Shown here: positions 8,795-17,188 of the stretch, piece by piece | Numbering within the stretch: position 1 is the first letter of the stretch | How the letters are laid out: each line of letters starts with the position of its first letter | Source of the DNA: Cytophagaceae bacterium UBA7467 | GTDB lineage: Bacteria > Bacteroidota > Bacteroidia > Cytophagales > Spirosomataceae | Assembly: GCA_002479785.1 (NCBI GenBank) | Contig: DLPD01000025.1 | Coordinates: 13,707 to 77,706, forward strand | Reading direction: 5' to 3' | Length of the DNA stretch: 64,000 nucleotides | The notes under the pieces: model-generated | Database searches by the model: none | Seen by the model: the letters and a program-made list of their open reading frames with translations, nothing else | What the model was told of the DNA's origin: nothing | Program-made: the position numbers and the translations under genes

Positions 8795-9909
8795 TCCTTG
8801 AAGGGATGGCGTTGAATCCAATTCGATTTCGGCTCTAAGAAGGGGAATATCCAGCTAAGATTTTGGTGAACTAGGGGATACGAATGGCGCATAAATCCAT
8901 TTAAATGTACAGGAATTGCACCGATAGAACTCTTTATTTCCAATGCAGTTCTTCCCAAAATAATACGTTTGAATCCTTGTAAAATGCCGCATTGGATAAT
9001 GTCATAAAGCATATTCAGGTAAAGCATTTTCTCTCGCTGAATCGTATCATCATAGCCTAAAAAATAGGTCTCTAATTCAGTACCATGCCGAATGACAGTA
9101 GTAAAGCCTACGAGTTGATCCTTTTTATAATAACCACGCAGAATAAAGTCATCTCCTAGTTGTTTTTTGAAAACAGAAAAATGTGTTTCAGGTAGAATAA
9201 ACGTATTAAATGGAGCGTTTTTTGCAACGTGTAGATACAAAGTATAGAGCGTTTCTTCGTTCTCCAGTATTTCGTCTAAGGTCAATTCCTTAGCGTATAT
9301 ACCACTGCCTTTTCTGCGACATCGCTTAAATTGATCTCGGTATTTTTTGGTTAAATCCGATACATAATCACCCTCTGTTTTCCACCCCTCTCTAATCTCA
9401 AAAACCATATTAGGCTGTGAGCTAAATGGATAATCTGAGCTAAAGGCTGGTATTTGAAAGGGGATTGTTTGGTCTGAAGTGAAGTCCTTGAAAATGGTTA
9501 AATGAGATTTATTTGGCCAAATATGGCAAATTTCCTTCAGTTTTTCCACCACCTTTTTTTCGTCAGAATTGGGCAGACAGGCGTAAGCGTTTTGACCACT
9601 TAAAAGATTATTACCAACAATTAATAATTTCGATGCGAATCGTCGAAATAGAAAGTTCCTGACCTTAGTGACTAGGAAGTGATCTCTTTCTCCAAAGCTG
9701 TCCAATGGTGCTAAATCTATCTCTTGGAATAAGGCAGTTGCCATTAATTTATCGCCCTCAAATATACCCACAAAGGTATTTTGCATATTTGCTGGAGCAG
9801 CATTTTCCAAAATCCCCAAATAGTTGCGTTGCAAGAAAATGCACGATTCCGACACCTGATCCCAATTTTCAGGTAAATCACTGACGCGTGTATAGAGTTG
9901 ATGAATCAA
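8791..9909 (-). CDS. GNAT-fold / FemAB-like acyltransferase
   Basis: 372 aa, cytoplasmic, no signal peptide. The C-terminal half has the long GNAT/BioF2-like pattern seen in putative peptidoglycan (FemAB-like) transferases: LTKKYRDQFKRCRRKG, then YYKKDQLVGFTTVIRHGTELETYFLGYD, then LNMLYDIIQCGILQGFKRIILGRTALEIKSSIGA. Acceptor and acyl donor cannot be named. The start is TTG 9909; there is no ATG before about residue 41, and the residues before that look like part of the fold. It is convergent with the NagB-like gene and followed upstream by the duplicated tRNA region. Confidence 0.7.
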   Translation of the reverse strand: MIHQLYTRVSDLPENWDQVSESCIFLQRNYLGILENAAPANMQNTFVGIFEGDKLMATALFQEIDLAPLDSFGERDHFLVTKVRNFLFRRFASKLLIVGNNLLSGQNAYACLPNSDEKKVVEKLKEICHIWPNKSHLTIFKDFTSDQTIPFQIPAFSSDYPFSSQPNMVFEIREGWKTEGDYVSDLTKKYRDQFKRCRRKGSGIYAKELTLDEILENEETLYTLYLHVAKNAPFNTFILPETHFSVFKKQLGDDFILRGYYKKDQLVGFTTVIRHGTELETYFLGYDDTIQREKMLYLNMLYDIIQCGILQGFKRIILGRTALEIKSSIGAIPVHLNGFMRHSYPLVHQNLSWIFPFLEPKSNWIQRHPFKD

Positions 9910-9994
9910 ATAATTTAGTATTTATACTAGAACAAATTGCAAAGCAAAAAGTTCAATTTGGAATCGCCTGCGGGGATGAAAATAGAGTTAATTC

Positions 9995-10172
9995 CTCCGG
10001 ACTCAATCCCTCCGGACTGACGCTTCGCGTCATGTGGCCCCGGCGGGAATCGAGTCGAGCGCGACCCCGGCCGTATCTAGCGTTTAGAAGGTGCGCTCCA
10101 TTCTTTTCGTCTTCCGGACTCATTCCCTCCGGACTGACGCTTCGCGTCATGTGTGGCCCCGGCGGGAATCGA
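9995..10172. repeat. GC-rich tandem duplication with REP-like hairpin units
   Basis: Two copies (9995-10052 and 10112-10172) of a unit of about 58-61 bp, starting TCCGGACTCAATCCC in copy 1 and TCCGGACTCATTCCC in copy 2. Each holds two TCCGGACT words and a hairpin TGACGC-TTC-GCGTCA (10018-10032 and 10135-10149) and runs into the 3' part of a tRNA-Arg sequence. The stretch is much richer in G and C than its surroundings. Between the copies lies the tRNA remnant. Confidence 0.8.
10035..10087 (-). pseudogene. tRNA-Arg remnant in the upstream repeat copy
   Basis: On the minus strand this repeats the 3' end of the adjacent intact tRNA-Arg (the plus-strand word TGGCCCCGGCGGGAATCGA) and its anticodon-arm region (ATCTAGCGTTTAG, 10074-10086), but about 21 nt of unrelated GC-rich sequence separates them and the T-stem and 5' half are not recognisable. 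It looks like the decayed copy of a tandem duplication. Confidence 0.55.
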
Positions 10173-10225
10173 ACCCGCATCTAGCGTTTAGGAAACGCCT
10201 ATTCTATCCGTTGAACTACAGCGCC
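10154..10225 (-). tRNA. tRNA-Arg (anticodon CCU)
   Basis: 72-nt cloverleaf read on the minus strand: acceptor GGCGCTG, D-stem GTTC/GAAT, anticodon stem GGCGT/ACGCT with loop TTCCTAA (anticodon CCT in DNA, reading AGG), a 4-nt variable loop, T-stem GCGGG/CCCGC with loop TTCGAAT, and 3' CGGGGCC plus discriminator A. CCA is not encoded. Acceptor pair 4-69 is G-G, a mismatch; all other arms pair well. A palindromic unit (TGACGC-GAA-GCGTCA) follows the 3' end. Confidence 0.9.
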
Positions 10226-10237
10226 AATCTTTTTTTA

Positions 10238-10265
10238 TTCTTTGTGCTTTATGCTTTATGCTTTC
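10238..10265 (-). repeat. Heptad repeat array, class 1, after hflX
   Basis: Four tandem 7-mers, read in the hflX direction: GAAAGCA, TAAAGCA, TAAAGCA, CAAAGAA. The array begins 5 nt after the hflX stop codon and is preceded by a 7-bp palindrome (10265-10271 with 10276-10282) that includes the stop. It belongs to the same family as the arrays at 22131 and 57810. Confidence 0.8.
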
Positions 10266-10270
10266 CAGAG

Positions 10271-11545
10271 CTATTGCTCTGGGTTATACCCATCACTATG
10301 TCCCATCAAGTGATTGCCCTCCAGCCAATTCGGGAAAATCTGCATGTGCTTATCTTTCAACATACCCATGATCGTCTCGCGTAATTCAGCTAGGTTACTA
10401 CGTTGTTCGGCAGAAATGAAAACCGTTTTAGGGGTATTGGTTTTCCAATGTGTACGTTTTAGAAAGGCCGTTACTCGGTCCATTTTACTTAATTCTGGTT
10501 CCCCATCTAAACCTACTTCCGTTCCCTCAAAGAAAATATCTTCGACAGGGAAGAGGTCTATTTTGTTGAAGACTAAGATAGTGGGTTTGTCGCCCACACC
10601 CATCTCGTTTAGAATGCCTTGAACAACTTCAATTTGTTCTTCAAAGTTAGGGTGAGAAATATCCACCACATGCAACAAAACATCTGCCTCACGTACCTCA
10701 TCTAATGTGGATTTAAACGATTCGATTAAGAGGGTAGGAAGCTTGCGAATAAATCCTACCGTGTCTGTTAATAAGAACGGAATCCCTTCCCAAACTACTT
10801 TGCGGACGGTGGAATCTACCGTAGCAAATAATTTATTTTCAGCGAAAACATCTGTTTTTGCTAGTTTTTGCATCAAAGTAGACTTGCCCACGTTCGTATA
10901 GCCCACTAAGGAAACGCGGACCATTCGGTCGCGGTTCTTACGTTGGGTAAATGATTGCTTGTCAATGGCCTCAAGTTTGTCCTTTAAAAAGGCGATGCGG
11001 TCGTTTGCAATACGTCTATCTGTTTCTAATTCCTTTTCACCTGGTCCACGCATACCCACGCCACCGCGTTGTTTGGAAAGGTGAGACCACATGCGCGTGA
11101 GTCGCGGTAACATGTATTGGTATTGCGCGAGTTCTACTTGCGTGCGGGCTTGTACGGTTTGGGCTCTTTGGGCAAATATATTTAAGATCAATAAACTGCG
11201 ATCTAATACTTTGACTTCTTTGCCGTATTCTTGAATATTGAATTCGATATTGCGGACCTGTGAGGGGCTTAAGTCGTCGTCAAAGATGATCATATCCACA
11301 TCTTTTTCAATGACATAGGCCATGATATCCTCAAATTTACCTTTACCTACATAGGTCTTGTTGTCTGGCTTCGCTAAATTTTGGGTAAAACGATGCAGCG
11401 TGACCACGCCAGAGGTAGAGGCTAAAAAAGCTAATTCCGCGAGGTATTCTGCCGTTTGTTCGGCATTTTGTTTTTGAGAAGTAACTGCGACTAGGACCGC
11501 GGTTTCTTGTTCCTCATCCGTACGATGAATTACGTTGTTTTTCAT
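10271..11545 (-). CDS. hflX: Ribosome-associated GTPase HflX
   Basis: 424-aa GTPase that binds the 50S subunit and rescues or splits stalled ribosomes. Seen: the HflX-specific N-terminal domain ending in the conserved block RGGVGMRGPGEKELETDRR (about residues 160-178), a coiled segment, then the G domain with G1 GYTNVGKST near 216-224, G3 DTVGFIRKLP and G4 NKID. Length and order match the family. It is separated from the atp genes by a terminator, so it has its own transcript or depends on readthrough. Its 3' end forms a palindrome with the stop codon and is followed by a heptad array. Confidence 0.96.
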   Translation of the reverse strand: MKNNVIHRTDEEQETAVLVAVTSQKQNAEQTAEYLAELAFLASTSGVVTLHRFTQNLAKPDNKTYVGKGKFEDIMAYVIEKDVDMIIFDDDLSPSQVRNIEFNIQEYGKEVKVLDRSLLILNIFAQRAQTVQARTQVELAQYQYMLPRLTRMWSHLSKQRGGVGMRGPGEKELETDRRIANDRIAFLKDKLEAIDKQSFTQRKNRDRMVRVSLVGYTNVGKSTLMQKLAKTDVFAENKLFATVDSTVRKVVWEGIPFLLTDTVGFIRKLPTLLIESFKSTLDEVREADVLLHVVDISHPNFEEQIEVVQGILNEMGVGDKPTILVFNKIDLFPVEDIFFEGTEVGLDGEPELSKMDRVTAFLKRTHWKTNTPKTVFISAEQRSNLAELRETIMGMLKDKHMQIFPNWLEGNHLMGHSDGYNPEQ

Positions 11546-11553
11546 TTTAGCTA

Positions 11554-11586
11554 AAAAAAGCCTTCCTGATAAAGAAAGGCTTTTTT
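11554..11586 (-). terminator. Intrinsic terminator after atpG
   Basis: A-run and stem AAAAAAGCCTT, 11-nt loop, AAGGCTTTTTT: an 11-bp stem with T-runs on both strands. It lies between the atpG stop and the hflX start; position suggests it ends the atpA-atpG transcript. Confidence 0.85.
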
Positions 11587-11605
11587 GTTAGGTAAGCTGT
11601 TTCTA

Positions 11606-12484
11606 TTAGGCGTTTAACGCTTCCGCACCCCCTACGATTTCTAAGATTTCTTTCGTAATAGCTGCTTGACGTGAACGGTTGTATTCTAATTTCAATGCTT
11701 TAATTAATTCTCCTGCATTATCAGTCGCTTTATCCATGGCTGTCATACGCGCACCATGTTCAGATGAATTAGATTCTAATAAGGCACGGAAAATGGATAA
11801 TTTGATCGATTTTGGAATTAATTCAGAAATAATTTCTTCTTCAGATGGTTCGAAAATATAATCCACTGAACTTGCTTTTTCACCTGATTCTGAGGCTACT
11901 AAAGGAAGTAATTGTTCTGTTTGAATGATTTGTGTCGCCACGTTTTTGGAATAGTTGAAGATAACTTCTACCACATCGAATTTCTTCTCTGTGAACGCTT
12001 CTAAAACGATTTCACCAATCTCACGTACGTTATTGAAGTTCAAACGGGTGAAGATGTCTGCGTGCGCATCATTCACTTTGTAGCCACGACGTGATAAGTA
12101 TTCTGCTCCTTTTTTACCTAATGATAAAATCTCCACATTCCCTGCTGCGTGCAAGTCTGCATATTTCTCTTGAACTAAAGCCATAGTCGCTTTTCCTACG
12201 TTCGCATTGAATGCGCCGCAAAGTCCACGATCTGAGGTTACCACAATGATTAATGCATTCTTGATCTCACGCACCTCCGTGAAAGGATTTTCTGCACCAG
12301 CTTCTGTTTGAGCAGAAACGGTTGCGATCATTTCGGCTAATTTCTTAGCATAGGGACGCATTTGGTGAATGGCATCCTGTGCACGGCGCAATTTCGCTGC
12401 CGAAACCATTTTCATGGCTTTGGTAATCTGCTGCGTCGAATTTACAGATACAATTCTATTTCTTACTTCTTTTAAGGAAGCCAT
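11606..12484 (-). CDS. atpG: ATP synthase F1 subunit gamma
   Basis: 292-aa central rotor stalk of F1. The N-terminal helix MASLKEVRNRIVSVNSTQQITKAMKMVSAAKLRRAQ is the family hallmark, VVTSDRGLCGAFNANV sits near residues 77-92, and the C-terminal helix reads EYNRSRQAAITKEILEIVGGAEAL. Gamma turns inside the alpha3beta3 ring and couples proton flow to ATP synthesis. It follows atpA by 12 nt in one operon. Full length, no anomalies. Confidence 0.98.
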   Translation of the reverse strand: MASLKEVRNRIVSVNSTQQITKAMKMVSAAKLRRAQDAIHQMRPYAKKLAEMIATVSAQTEAGAENPFTEVREIKNALIIVVTSDRGLCGAFNANVGKATMALVQEKYADLHAAGNVEILSLGKKGAEYLSRRGYKVNDAHADIFTRLNFNNVREIGEIVLEAFTEKKFDVVEVIFNYSKNVATQIIQTEQLLPLVASESGEKASSVDYIFEPSEEEIISELIPKSIKLSIFRALLESNSSEHGARMTAMDKATDNAGELIKALKLEYNRSRQAAITKEILEIVGGAEALNA

Positions 12485-12496
12485 AGTATTCTAATT

Positions 12497-14077
12497 TTAT
12501 GCTTTGTATTTAGCTGCTACTTCATTACCCACACGCTTTAAAGTAGCGGTTAAGGTATCATCGTATTTTCCTTGACCTAAAGCTTCTAATGTCGCTTTTT
12601 CTGTCGCACGTAATACTTGAATGAAATCTTGCTCGAATTCACGAACTTTTTCCACTGGCACGTTATCTAAGTTACCAGTTGTAGCTAAATAAATCATCGC
12701 AACTTGTTCTTCCACACGTTGCGGTGCGAATTGAGGTTGCTTTAACATTTCTAAGTTACGACGACCACGGTCAATCGTTAATTTAGTAGAAGCATCTAAA
12801 TCAGAACCAAATTTCGCAAACGCTTCTAGTTCACGGAATTGTGCTTGGTCTAATTTTAACGTACCCGCTACTTTCTTCATTGACTTGATCTGTGCATTAC
12901 CACCCACACGTGATACGGAGATCCCTACGTTAATCGCTGGACGAATACCTGCATTGAACAAGTTTGTTTCTAAGAAGATCTGACCATCGGTGATCGAAAT
13001 TACGTTTGTAGGAATGTAAGCAGAAACGTCACCCGCTTGTGTCTCGATGATTGGAAGAGCTGTTAAGCTACCGCCACCTTTCACTAAGTGTTTGATTGAT
13101 TCTGGTAAGTCATTCATATTACGAGCGATCTCATCCGAGTTATTCACTTTCGCTGCACGCTCTAATAAACGAGAGTGTAGGTAGAAAACGTCACCTGGAT
13201 ACGCCTCACGTCCTGGTGGACGACGTAATAATAAAGAAACCTCACGATAAGCTACCGCTTGCTTCGATAAGTCATCATAAACGACTAAAGCTGGACGACC
13301 TGTATCACGGAAGAATTCACCAATCGCTGCACCTGTAAATGGAGCATAGAATTGCATCGGTGCTGGATCTGCTGCTGTTGCAGAAACGATAACTGTATAA
13401 TCCATTGCACCTGCTTTGCGTAATGTTTGCTCAACTTGCTTTACAGTCGAAGCTTTTTGACCAATCGCTACGTAGATACAGAATACGGGTTCACCTTTAT
13501 CGTAGAATTCTTTTTGATTAATAATCGTATCGATACAAACCGCTGTTTTACCTGTTTGACGGTCACCAATAACTAGCTCACGTTGACCGCGACCTACTGG
13601 AATCATTGCATCGATCGCTTTGATACCTGATTGTAATGGCTCAGTAACGGGTTGACGGAAGATTACACCGGGTGCTTTACGCTCTAGGGGCATCTCATAC
13701 AAATCACCTGCGATAGGACCATTTCCATCGATAGGCTCACCTAAGGTGTTCACTACACGACCTAAAATGCCATCACCTACCTTAACTGAGGCGATTAAGT
13801 TAGTTCTTTTAACGGTATCCCCCTCCTTTACTGAGCTAGAATCGCCTAATAATACAGCACCTACGTTATCCTCTTCTAAGTTCAAGGCTAATGCTTTCAG
13901 ACCGTTTTCAAAAACGATCAACTCACCTGCTTGTACGTTAGATAGGCCGTAAATACGTGCCACACCATCACCCACTTGGAGTACGGTACCTACTTCTTCT
14001 AGTTCTGCGACAGTTTTAGCTTGGGACAATTGTTCCCGTAAAATAGCTGAAACTTCATCTGGTCTTACTGATGCCAT
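12497..14077 (-). CDS. atpA: ATP synthase F1 subunit alpha
   Basis: 526-aa non-catalytic nucleotide-binding subunit of F1. Seen: the N-terminal helix that binds delta (VRPDEVSAILREQL), P-loop GDRQTGKT near residues 170-177, VYDDLSKQAVAYR, and the signature PAINVGISVSRVGG near 382-395. It is the first gene of its transcript here: upstream lies a 180-nt gap and then a gene on the other strand. atpB, atpE, atpF and atpH, often just upstream of atpA, must therefore be elsewhere, and so must atpD and atpC. Followed by atpG. Confidence 0.98.
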   Translation of the reverse strand: MASVRPDEVSAILREQLSQAKTVAELEEVGTVLQVGDGVARIYGLSNVQAGELIVFENGLKALALNLEEDNVGAVLLGDSSSVKEGDTVKRTNLIASVKVGDGILGRVVNTLGEPIDGNGPIAGDLYEMPLERKAPGVIFRQPVTEPLQSGIKAIDAMIPVGRGQRELVIGDRQTGKTAVCIDTIINQKEFYDKGEPVFCIYVAIGQKASTVKQVEQTLRKAGAMDYTVIVSATAADPAPMQFYAPFTGAAIGEFFRDTGRPALVVYDDLSKQAVAYREVSLLLRRPPGREAYPGDVFYLHSRLLERAAKVNNSDEIARNMNDLPESIKHLVKGGGSLTALPIIETQAGDVSAYIPTNVISITDGQIFLETNLFNAGIRPAINVGISVSRVGGNAQIKSMKKVAGTLKLDQAQFRELEAFAKFGSDLDASTKLTIDRGRRNLEMLKQPQFAPQRVEEQVAMIYLATTGNLDNVPVEKVREFEQDFIQVLRATEKATLEALGQGKYDDTLTATLKRVGNEVAAKYKA

Positions 14078-14147
14078 ATAAAATGGAGGGGTTTATTGAT
14101 TTATAAACTGATTTTTAACTTATTTATTTTGAATCAAATTTCGGGTG

Positions 14148-14155
14148 CAAAATTA
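14148..14155 (-). promoter_or_regulatory. Candidate Bacteroidota -7 element for atpA
   Basis: Minus-strand TAATTTTG matches TAnnTTTG exactly, about 70 nt upstream of the atpA ATG. No convincing TTG lies 19-20 nt further upstream, so it is only a candidate. The rest of the gap 14078-14271 is AT-rich without other clear signals. Confidence 0.4.
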
Positions 14156-14271
14156 GTCATGAAATTTGAATAATCCCATGAATTAATCAAAAAAAAGACG
14201 ATAATCATAAGACTTTTTGAAGAATGAGATTTTGCATTAGATATTGGCACTGTTAAATGCCGTTAAAATTC

Positions 14272-14301
14272 TTGAAAAAGAGGCTTTTTTCTGTATCTTC
14301 G
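14272..14301 (+). promoter_or_regulatory. Promoter of the FKBP-prc-suhB operon
   Basis: TTG (14272-14274), 19-nt spacer, TATCTTCG (14294-14301): seven of eight positions fit TAnnTTTG and the spacing is canonical for Bacteroidota sigma-70-type promoters. Transcription would start near 14308, about 24 nt before the ATG at 14332. Confidence 0.6.
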
Positions 14302-14331
14302 AAGCTTTGTTTCGCATTAATAATCCATCCT

Positions 14332-15081
14332 ATGAAATTTAAATTAATTGCCGTTTTAACCTGTGTTTTGTCTTTATCTGCATTGGCTCAAACCAAGCCT
14401 AAGGCAAAACCAACCACTAAACCTAAGTTGACGATATCGGTTACAAAAGTGCCTACTCAAGAATTTACAAATCAAGTGGATTCAGTATCGTACGCTGTAG
14501 GGGTATTAGTCGCACAGAATTTCAAGTCTCAAAAGGTGACTTTGAATCCAACCATGGTGGCTAAAGGTTTTGAGGCAGCTACTCAGGGGGGTGCTTTGAA
14601 AATGACAGAACAAGAATGCCAAAATATTGTTTCTGCTTACATGATGAAGAATCAAGAGGCGCAAGCTTTGGAACAATCGAAGCAATTTTTACCTAACAAA
14701 GAGGCAGGTGAGAAGTTTTTGGCAGAAAACAAGAAAAAAGATTCTATCATCGTAACCGCGTCTGGGTTGCAATATAAAATTATCAAATTAGGCACGGGGC
14801 CGAAGCCGGTTGAAACGGATAAAGTGAAAACCCATTACCATGGAACATTAATAGATGGAACGGTGTTTGATTCTTCGGTACAACGAGGAGAGCCCATTTC
14901 ATTTCCCGTAAATGGCGTTATCCCGGGTTGGGTGGAAGCGCTGCAATTAATGCCTGTAGGTTCTAAATTTAAATTATTTATTCCTCAAAACCTGGCTTAT
15001 GGCGTTCGTGGTGGTGGTCAAACGATCAAGCCTTATTCTGCGTTGATATTTGAAGTAGAATTACTAGAGATTGAAAAGTAA
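14332..15081 (+). CDS. FKBP-type peptidyl-prolyl isomerase, exported (Mip/FkpA-like)
   Basis: 249 aa from ATG 14332 (MKFKLIAVLTCVLSLSALAQ), which begins a clear signal peptide; a longer frame from 14257 would hide it and cross the promoter. An N-terminal helical dimerisation segment (DSVSYAVGVLVAQNFK) is followed by the C-terminal FKBP domain: VKTHYHGTLIDGTVFDSS, PISFPVNGVIPGWVEALQLM, and LAYGVRGGGQTIKPYSALIFEVELL. It catalyses cis-trans Pro isomerisation during folding of exported proteins in the periplasm. First gene of an operon with a periplasmic protease 4 nt downstream, a sensible envelope quality-control pair. Confidence 0.92.
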   Translation: MKFKLIAVLTCVLSLSALAQTKPKAKPTTKPKLTISVTKVPTQEFTNQVDSVSYAVGVLVAQNFKSQKVTLNPTMVAKGFEAATQGGALKMTEQECQNIVSAYMMKNQEAQALEQSKQFLPNKEAGEKFLAENKKKDSIIVTASGLQYKIIKLGTGPKPVETDKVKTHYHGTLIDGTVFDSSVQRGEPISFPVNGVIPGWVEALQLMPVGSKFKLFIPQNLAYGVRGGGQTIKPYSALIFEVELLEIEK

Positions 15082-15085
15082 ACTT

Positions 15086-17188
15086 ATGAAGAAGATACTT
15101 CCTGTTTTCATCCCGCTTTCCTTATTGGTTGTTTGGTTTATGCATGGTTCTGATTTGCAAAATCAACTTAATTACCAAGAAGGTGATTTGCAACCCTCTG
15201 CTTTGCAGCGTAAAGTAGAAAGCAAGGTGTTCGAAATTTTGAGTAATTACCATTACCGAAAGGTGCCGGTGAATGACTCCCTTTCTTCGAAAATATTTGA
15301 TTCTTATATCAAGCAATTAGACCCTAATAAGGTGTTCTTTTTAGCGGAGGATATTAATGAAATTGAAAAGTATCGTTTTGCGATTGATGAGGCATTGAAT
15401 TTAGGGGATTTGACTCCAGCGTTTCAGATTTATAACGTCTACCAAAAAAGGATGAAGGATCGCTATGCTTACATCAATGCACAATTAGATAAACCCTTTG
15501 ATTTTACGATGGACGAAACCTATCAACCAAACCGCGAAAAAGCGACTTGGGCAAAATCAGAGGCGGAGTTGGATGATTATTGGCGTAAAGATTTGAAGCG
15601 TCAACTTTTGGATTGGAAAATAGGTGGGAAGGCAGATACAACCTCCGTGCGTGAATTGAAAGAGCGTTATAAGCGGACAGAAAAATACATGGCTAAGACT
15701 AAGTCTGAAGATGTTTTTCAAGTCTTTATGAATGCTTATACGGAAAGCATTGACCCGCATACCACATACATGATTCCTAAGGCGGCAGAAGAGTTTAATA
15801 AGGATATGTCCCAAAGTTTCGAGGGAATTGGGGCTACTCTGCGTTTAGAAGGGGATTATGTGAGTATAGTGGATTTAGTTCCAGGAGGTCCAGCTTACCG
15901 CAGCAAGCAAGTGAATCCCAAAGATCGCATCGTGGGTGTAGCGCAAGGAGAGGATGGTAAATTCGTTGATATCATCGGTTGGTTTACGGATGATGCGGTG
16001 AAACTAATCCGAGGTCCTAAAGGAACGGTGGTTCGCCTAAAGATTTTACCTGCTTCAGGTGTGACGGGTTCACCTACAACAGAAGTCCGCATCGTGCGCG
16101 AGAAGATTAAATTAGAGGAGCAGACTGCTAAGAAGGAGATTTTGTTCCAAAAACAAGGCGACAAGACCATTAAAATAGGTTTAATCACCATCCCCATGTT
16201 CTACCGTGATTTCGAAGGGGCACGTAATAATGAGGCAGGCTTCAAATCGACTTCAGCAGATGTTCGCAAGTTCTTGTTAGAGTTTAAGAAAGAAGGAATT
16301 GATGCCCTATTGATCGATTTACGCAATAACGGTGGTGGTTCTTTGATTGAAGCTGTTGATTTAACAGGATTATTTATTGGAACAGGACCAGTCGTGCAAA
16401 GGAAAGAATCAACGGGTCAAATTACCCAGGAAAATGATGAGAATCCAGAGTTAGTCTACGACGGTCCTATGGCGGTATTAATTAACCGCTTCTCTGCATC
16501 TGCTTCAGAAATTTTTGCAGGAGCGATTCAAGATTACCAACGTGGAATCATTGTAGGGGAGCAATCCTATGGTAAAGGAACAGTTCAAAGTGTGTTAGAC
16601 TTAAGTCGTTTCGTTCGTTCCGAAAAGGAAAATCCAGGGGTATTGAAAATCACCTTAGAGAAATTCTACCGTATTACTGGAAGTTCGACTCAGCACAAAG
16701 GCGTTAGCCCTGATTTCGCTTTGCCCTCTGCTTTCTCCGCGGAGGAGTTTGGCGAAAGCTCACAACCAAGTGCCTTGCCTTGGGATATGATTCGTTCTAC
16801 TACGTTCACCAAGACAGGAAAAGTGAATCCAGCTACCGTGAAACAATTGCAAGTAGCCTTCCAAAATCGCCTGAAAACAAAGCCAGAGCTATTGAAATTG
16901 AAAGAAGATTTAGAGCGTTGGAAGAAATTAAAGGAAACAAATTCAATTGCTTTACAATACGATAAGCGCAAGAAGGAATTAGACGACCAGAAGAAAAAGC
17001 CTGATGAAGCAGCAGCGGTGGTCGAGGTGATGGCTGGTGAGCCAGTAACAGATGCAGATGGCAAAAAAGTGGATTCTAAAGAAAAAGATAAGCACGCGAA
17101 AGATGCGTATTTAAAAGAGACACAGCAAATTATTGCCGATTGGTTGAGGGGACCTTTGACAAGCACAAAACCGGTGGCTAAAAAATAA
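15086..17188 (+). CDS. prc: Carboxy-terminal processing protease (Prc/CtpA, S41 family)
   Basis: 700 aa. I start it at ATG 15086 (MKKILPVFIPLSLLVVWF), a membrane anchor or signal, not at the TTG 15 nt earlier. Layout: N-terminal domain with SIDPHTTYM, PDZ (SFEGIGATLRLEGDYVSIVDLVPGGPAYRS), then the S41 core with DALLIDLRNNGGGSL, SASASE holding nucleophile Ser472 and SYGKGTVQ holding Lys497. The Ser-Lys spacing of 25 equals E. coli Prc (S430/K455). The C-terminal Lys-rich part matches the DUF3340-type tail. It degrades periplasmic proteins with hydrophobic C-termini. Its stop overlaps the suhB ATG by one base. Confidence 0.95.
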   Translation: MKKILPVFIPLSLLVVWFMHGSDLQNQLNYQEGDLQPSALQRKVESKVFEILSNYHYRKVPVNDSLSSKIFDSYIKQLDPNKVFFLAEDINEIEKYRFAIDEALNLGDLTPAFQIYNVYQKRMKDRYAYINAQLDKPFDFTMDETYQPNREKATWAKSEAELDDYWRKDLKRQLLDWKIGGKADTTSVRELKERYKRTEKYMAKTKSEDVFQVFMNAYTESIDPHTTYMIPKAAEEFNKDMSQSFEGIGATLRLEGDYVSIVDLVPGGPAYRSKQVNPKDRIVGVAQGEDGKFVDIIGWFTDDAVKLIRGPKGTVVRLKILPASGVTGSPTTEVRIVREKIKLEEQTAKKEILFQKQGDKTIKIGLITIPMFYRDFEGARNNEAGFKSTSADVRKFLLEFKKEGIDALLIDLRNNGGGSLIEAVDLTGLFIGTGPVVQRKESTGQITQENDENPELVYDGPMAVLINRFSASASEIFAGAIQDYQRGIIVGEQSYGKGTVQSVLDLSRFVRSEKENPGVLKITLEKFYRITGSSTQHKGVSPDFALPSAFSAEEFGESSQPSALPWDMIRSTTFTKTGKVNPATVKQLQVAFQNRLKTKPELLKLKEDLERWKKLKETNSIALQYDKRKKELDDQKKKPDEAAAVVEVMAGEPVTDADGKKVDSKEKDKHAKDAYLKETQQIIADWLRGPLTSTKPVAKK

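Noticed and set aside
9933..9960. Possible further heptad array (CAAATTG, CAAAGCA, AAAAGTT, CAATTTG)
   Set aside because: Only one unit fits the consensus and it lies upstream of the acyltransferase gene rather than after a stop; probably chance in AT-rich DNA.
9888..10384. Several open frames of 75-98 codons on both strands across the tRNA-Arg region
   Set aside because: They run through the tRNA, the repeat copies and the hflX 3' end, and repeat short peptides only because the DNA repeats. No start signal or family match.
14257..14331. Longer N-terminus for the FKBP protein
   Set aside because: It would cross the predicted promoter and hide the signal peptide; ATG 14332 is better.
16690..17166. 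158-codon minus-strand frame
   Set aside because: Antisense to the C-terminal domain of the Prc protease, Ser/Phe-rich as expected of a shadow of Lys/Glu codons.
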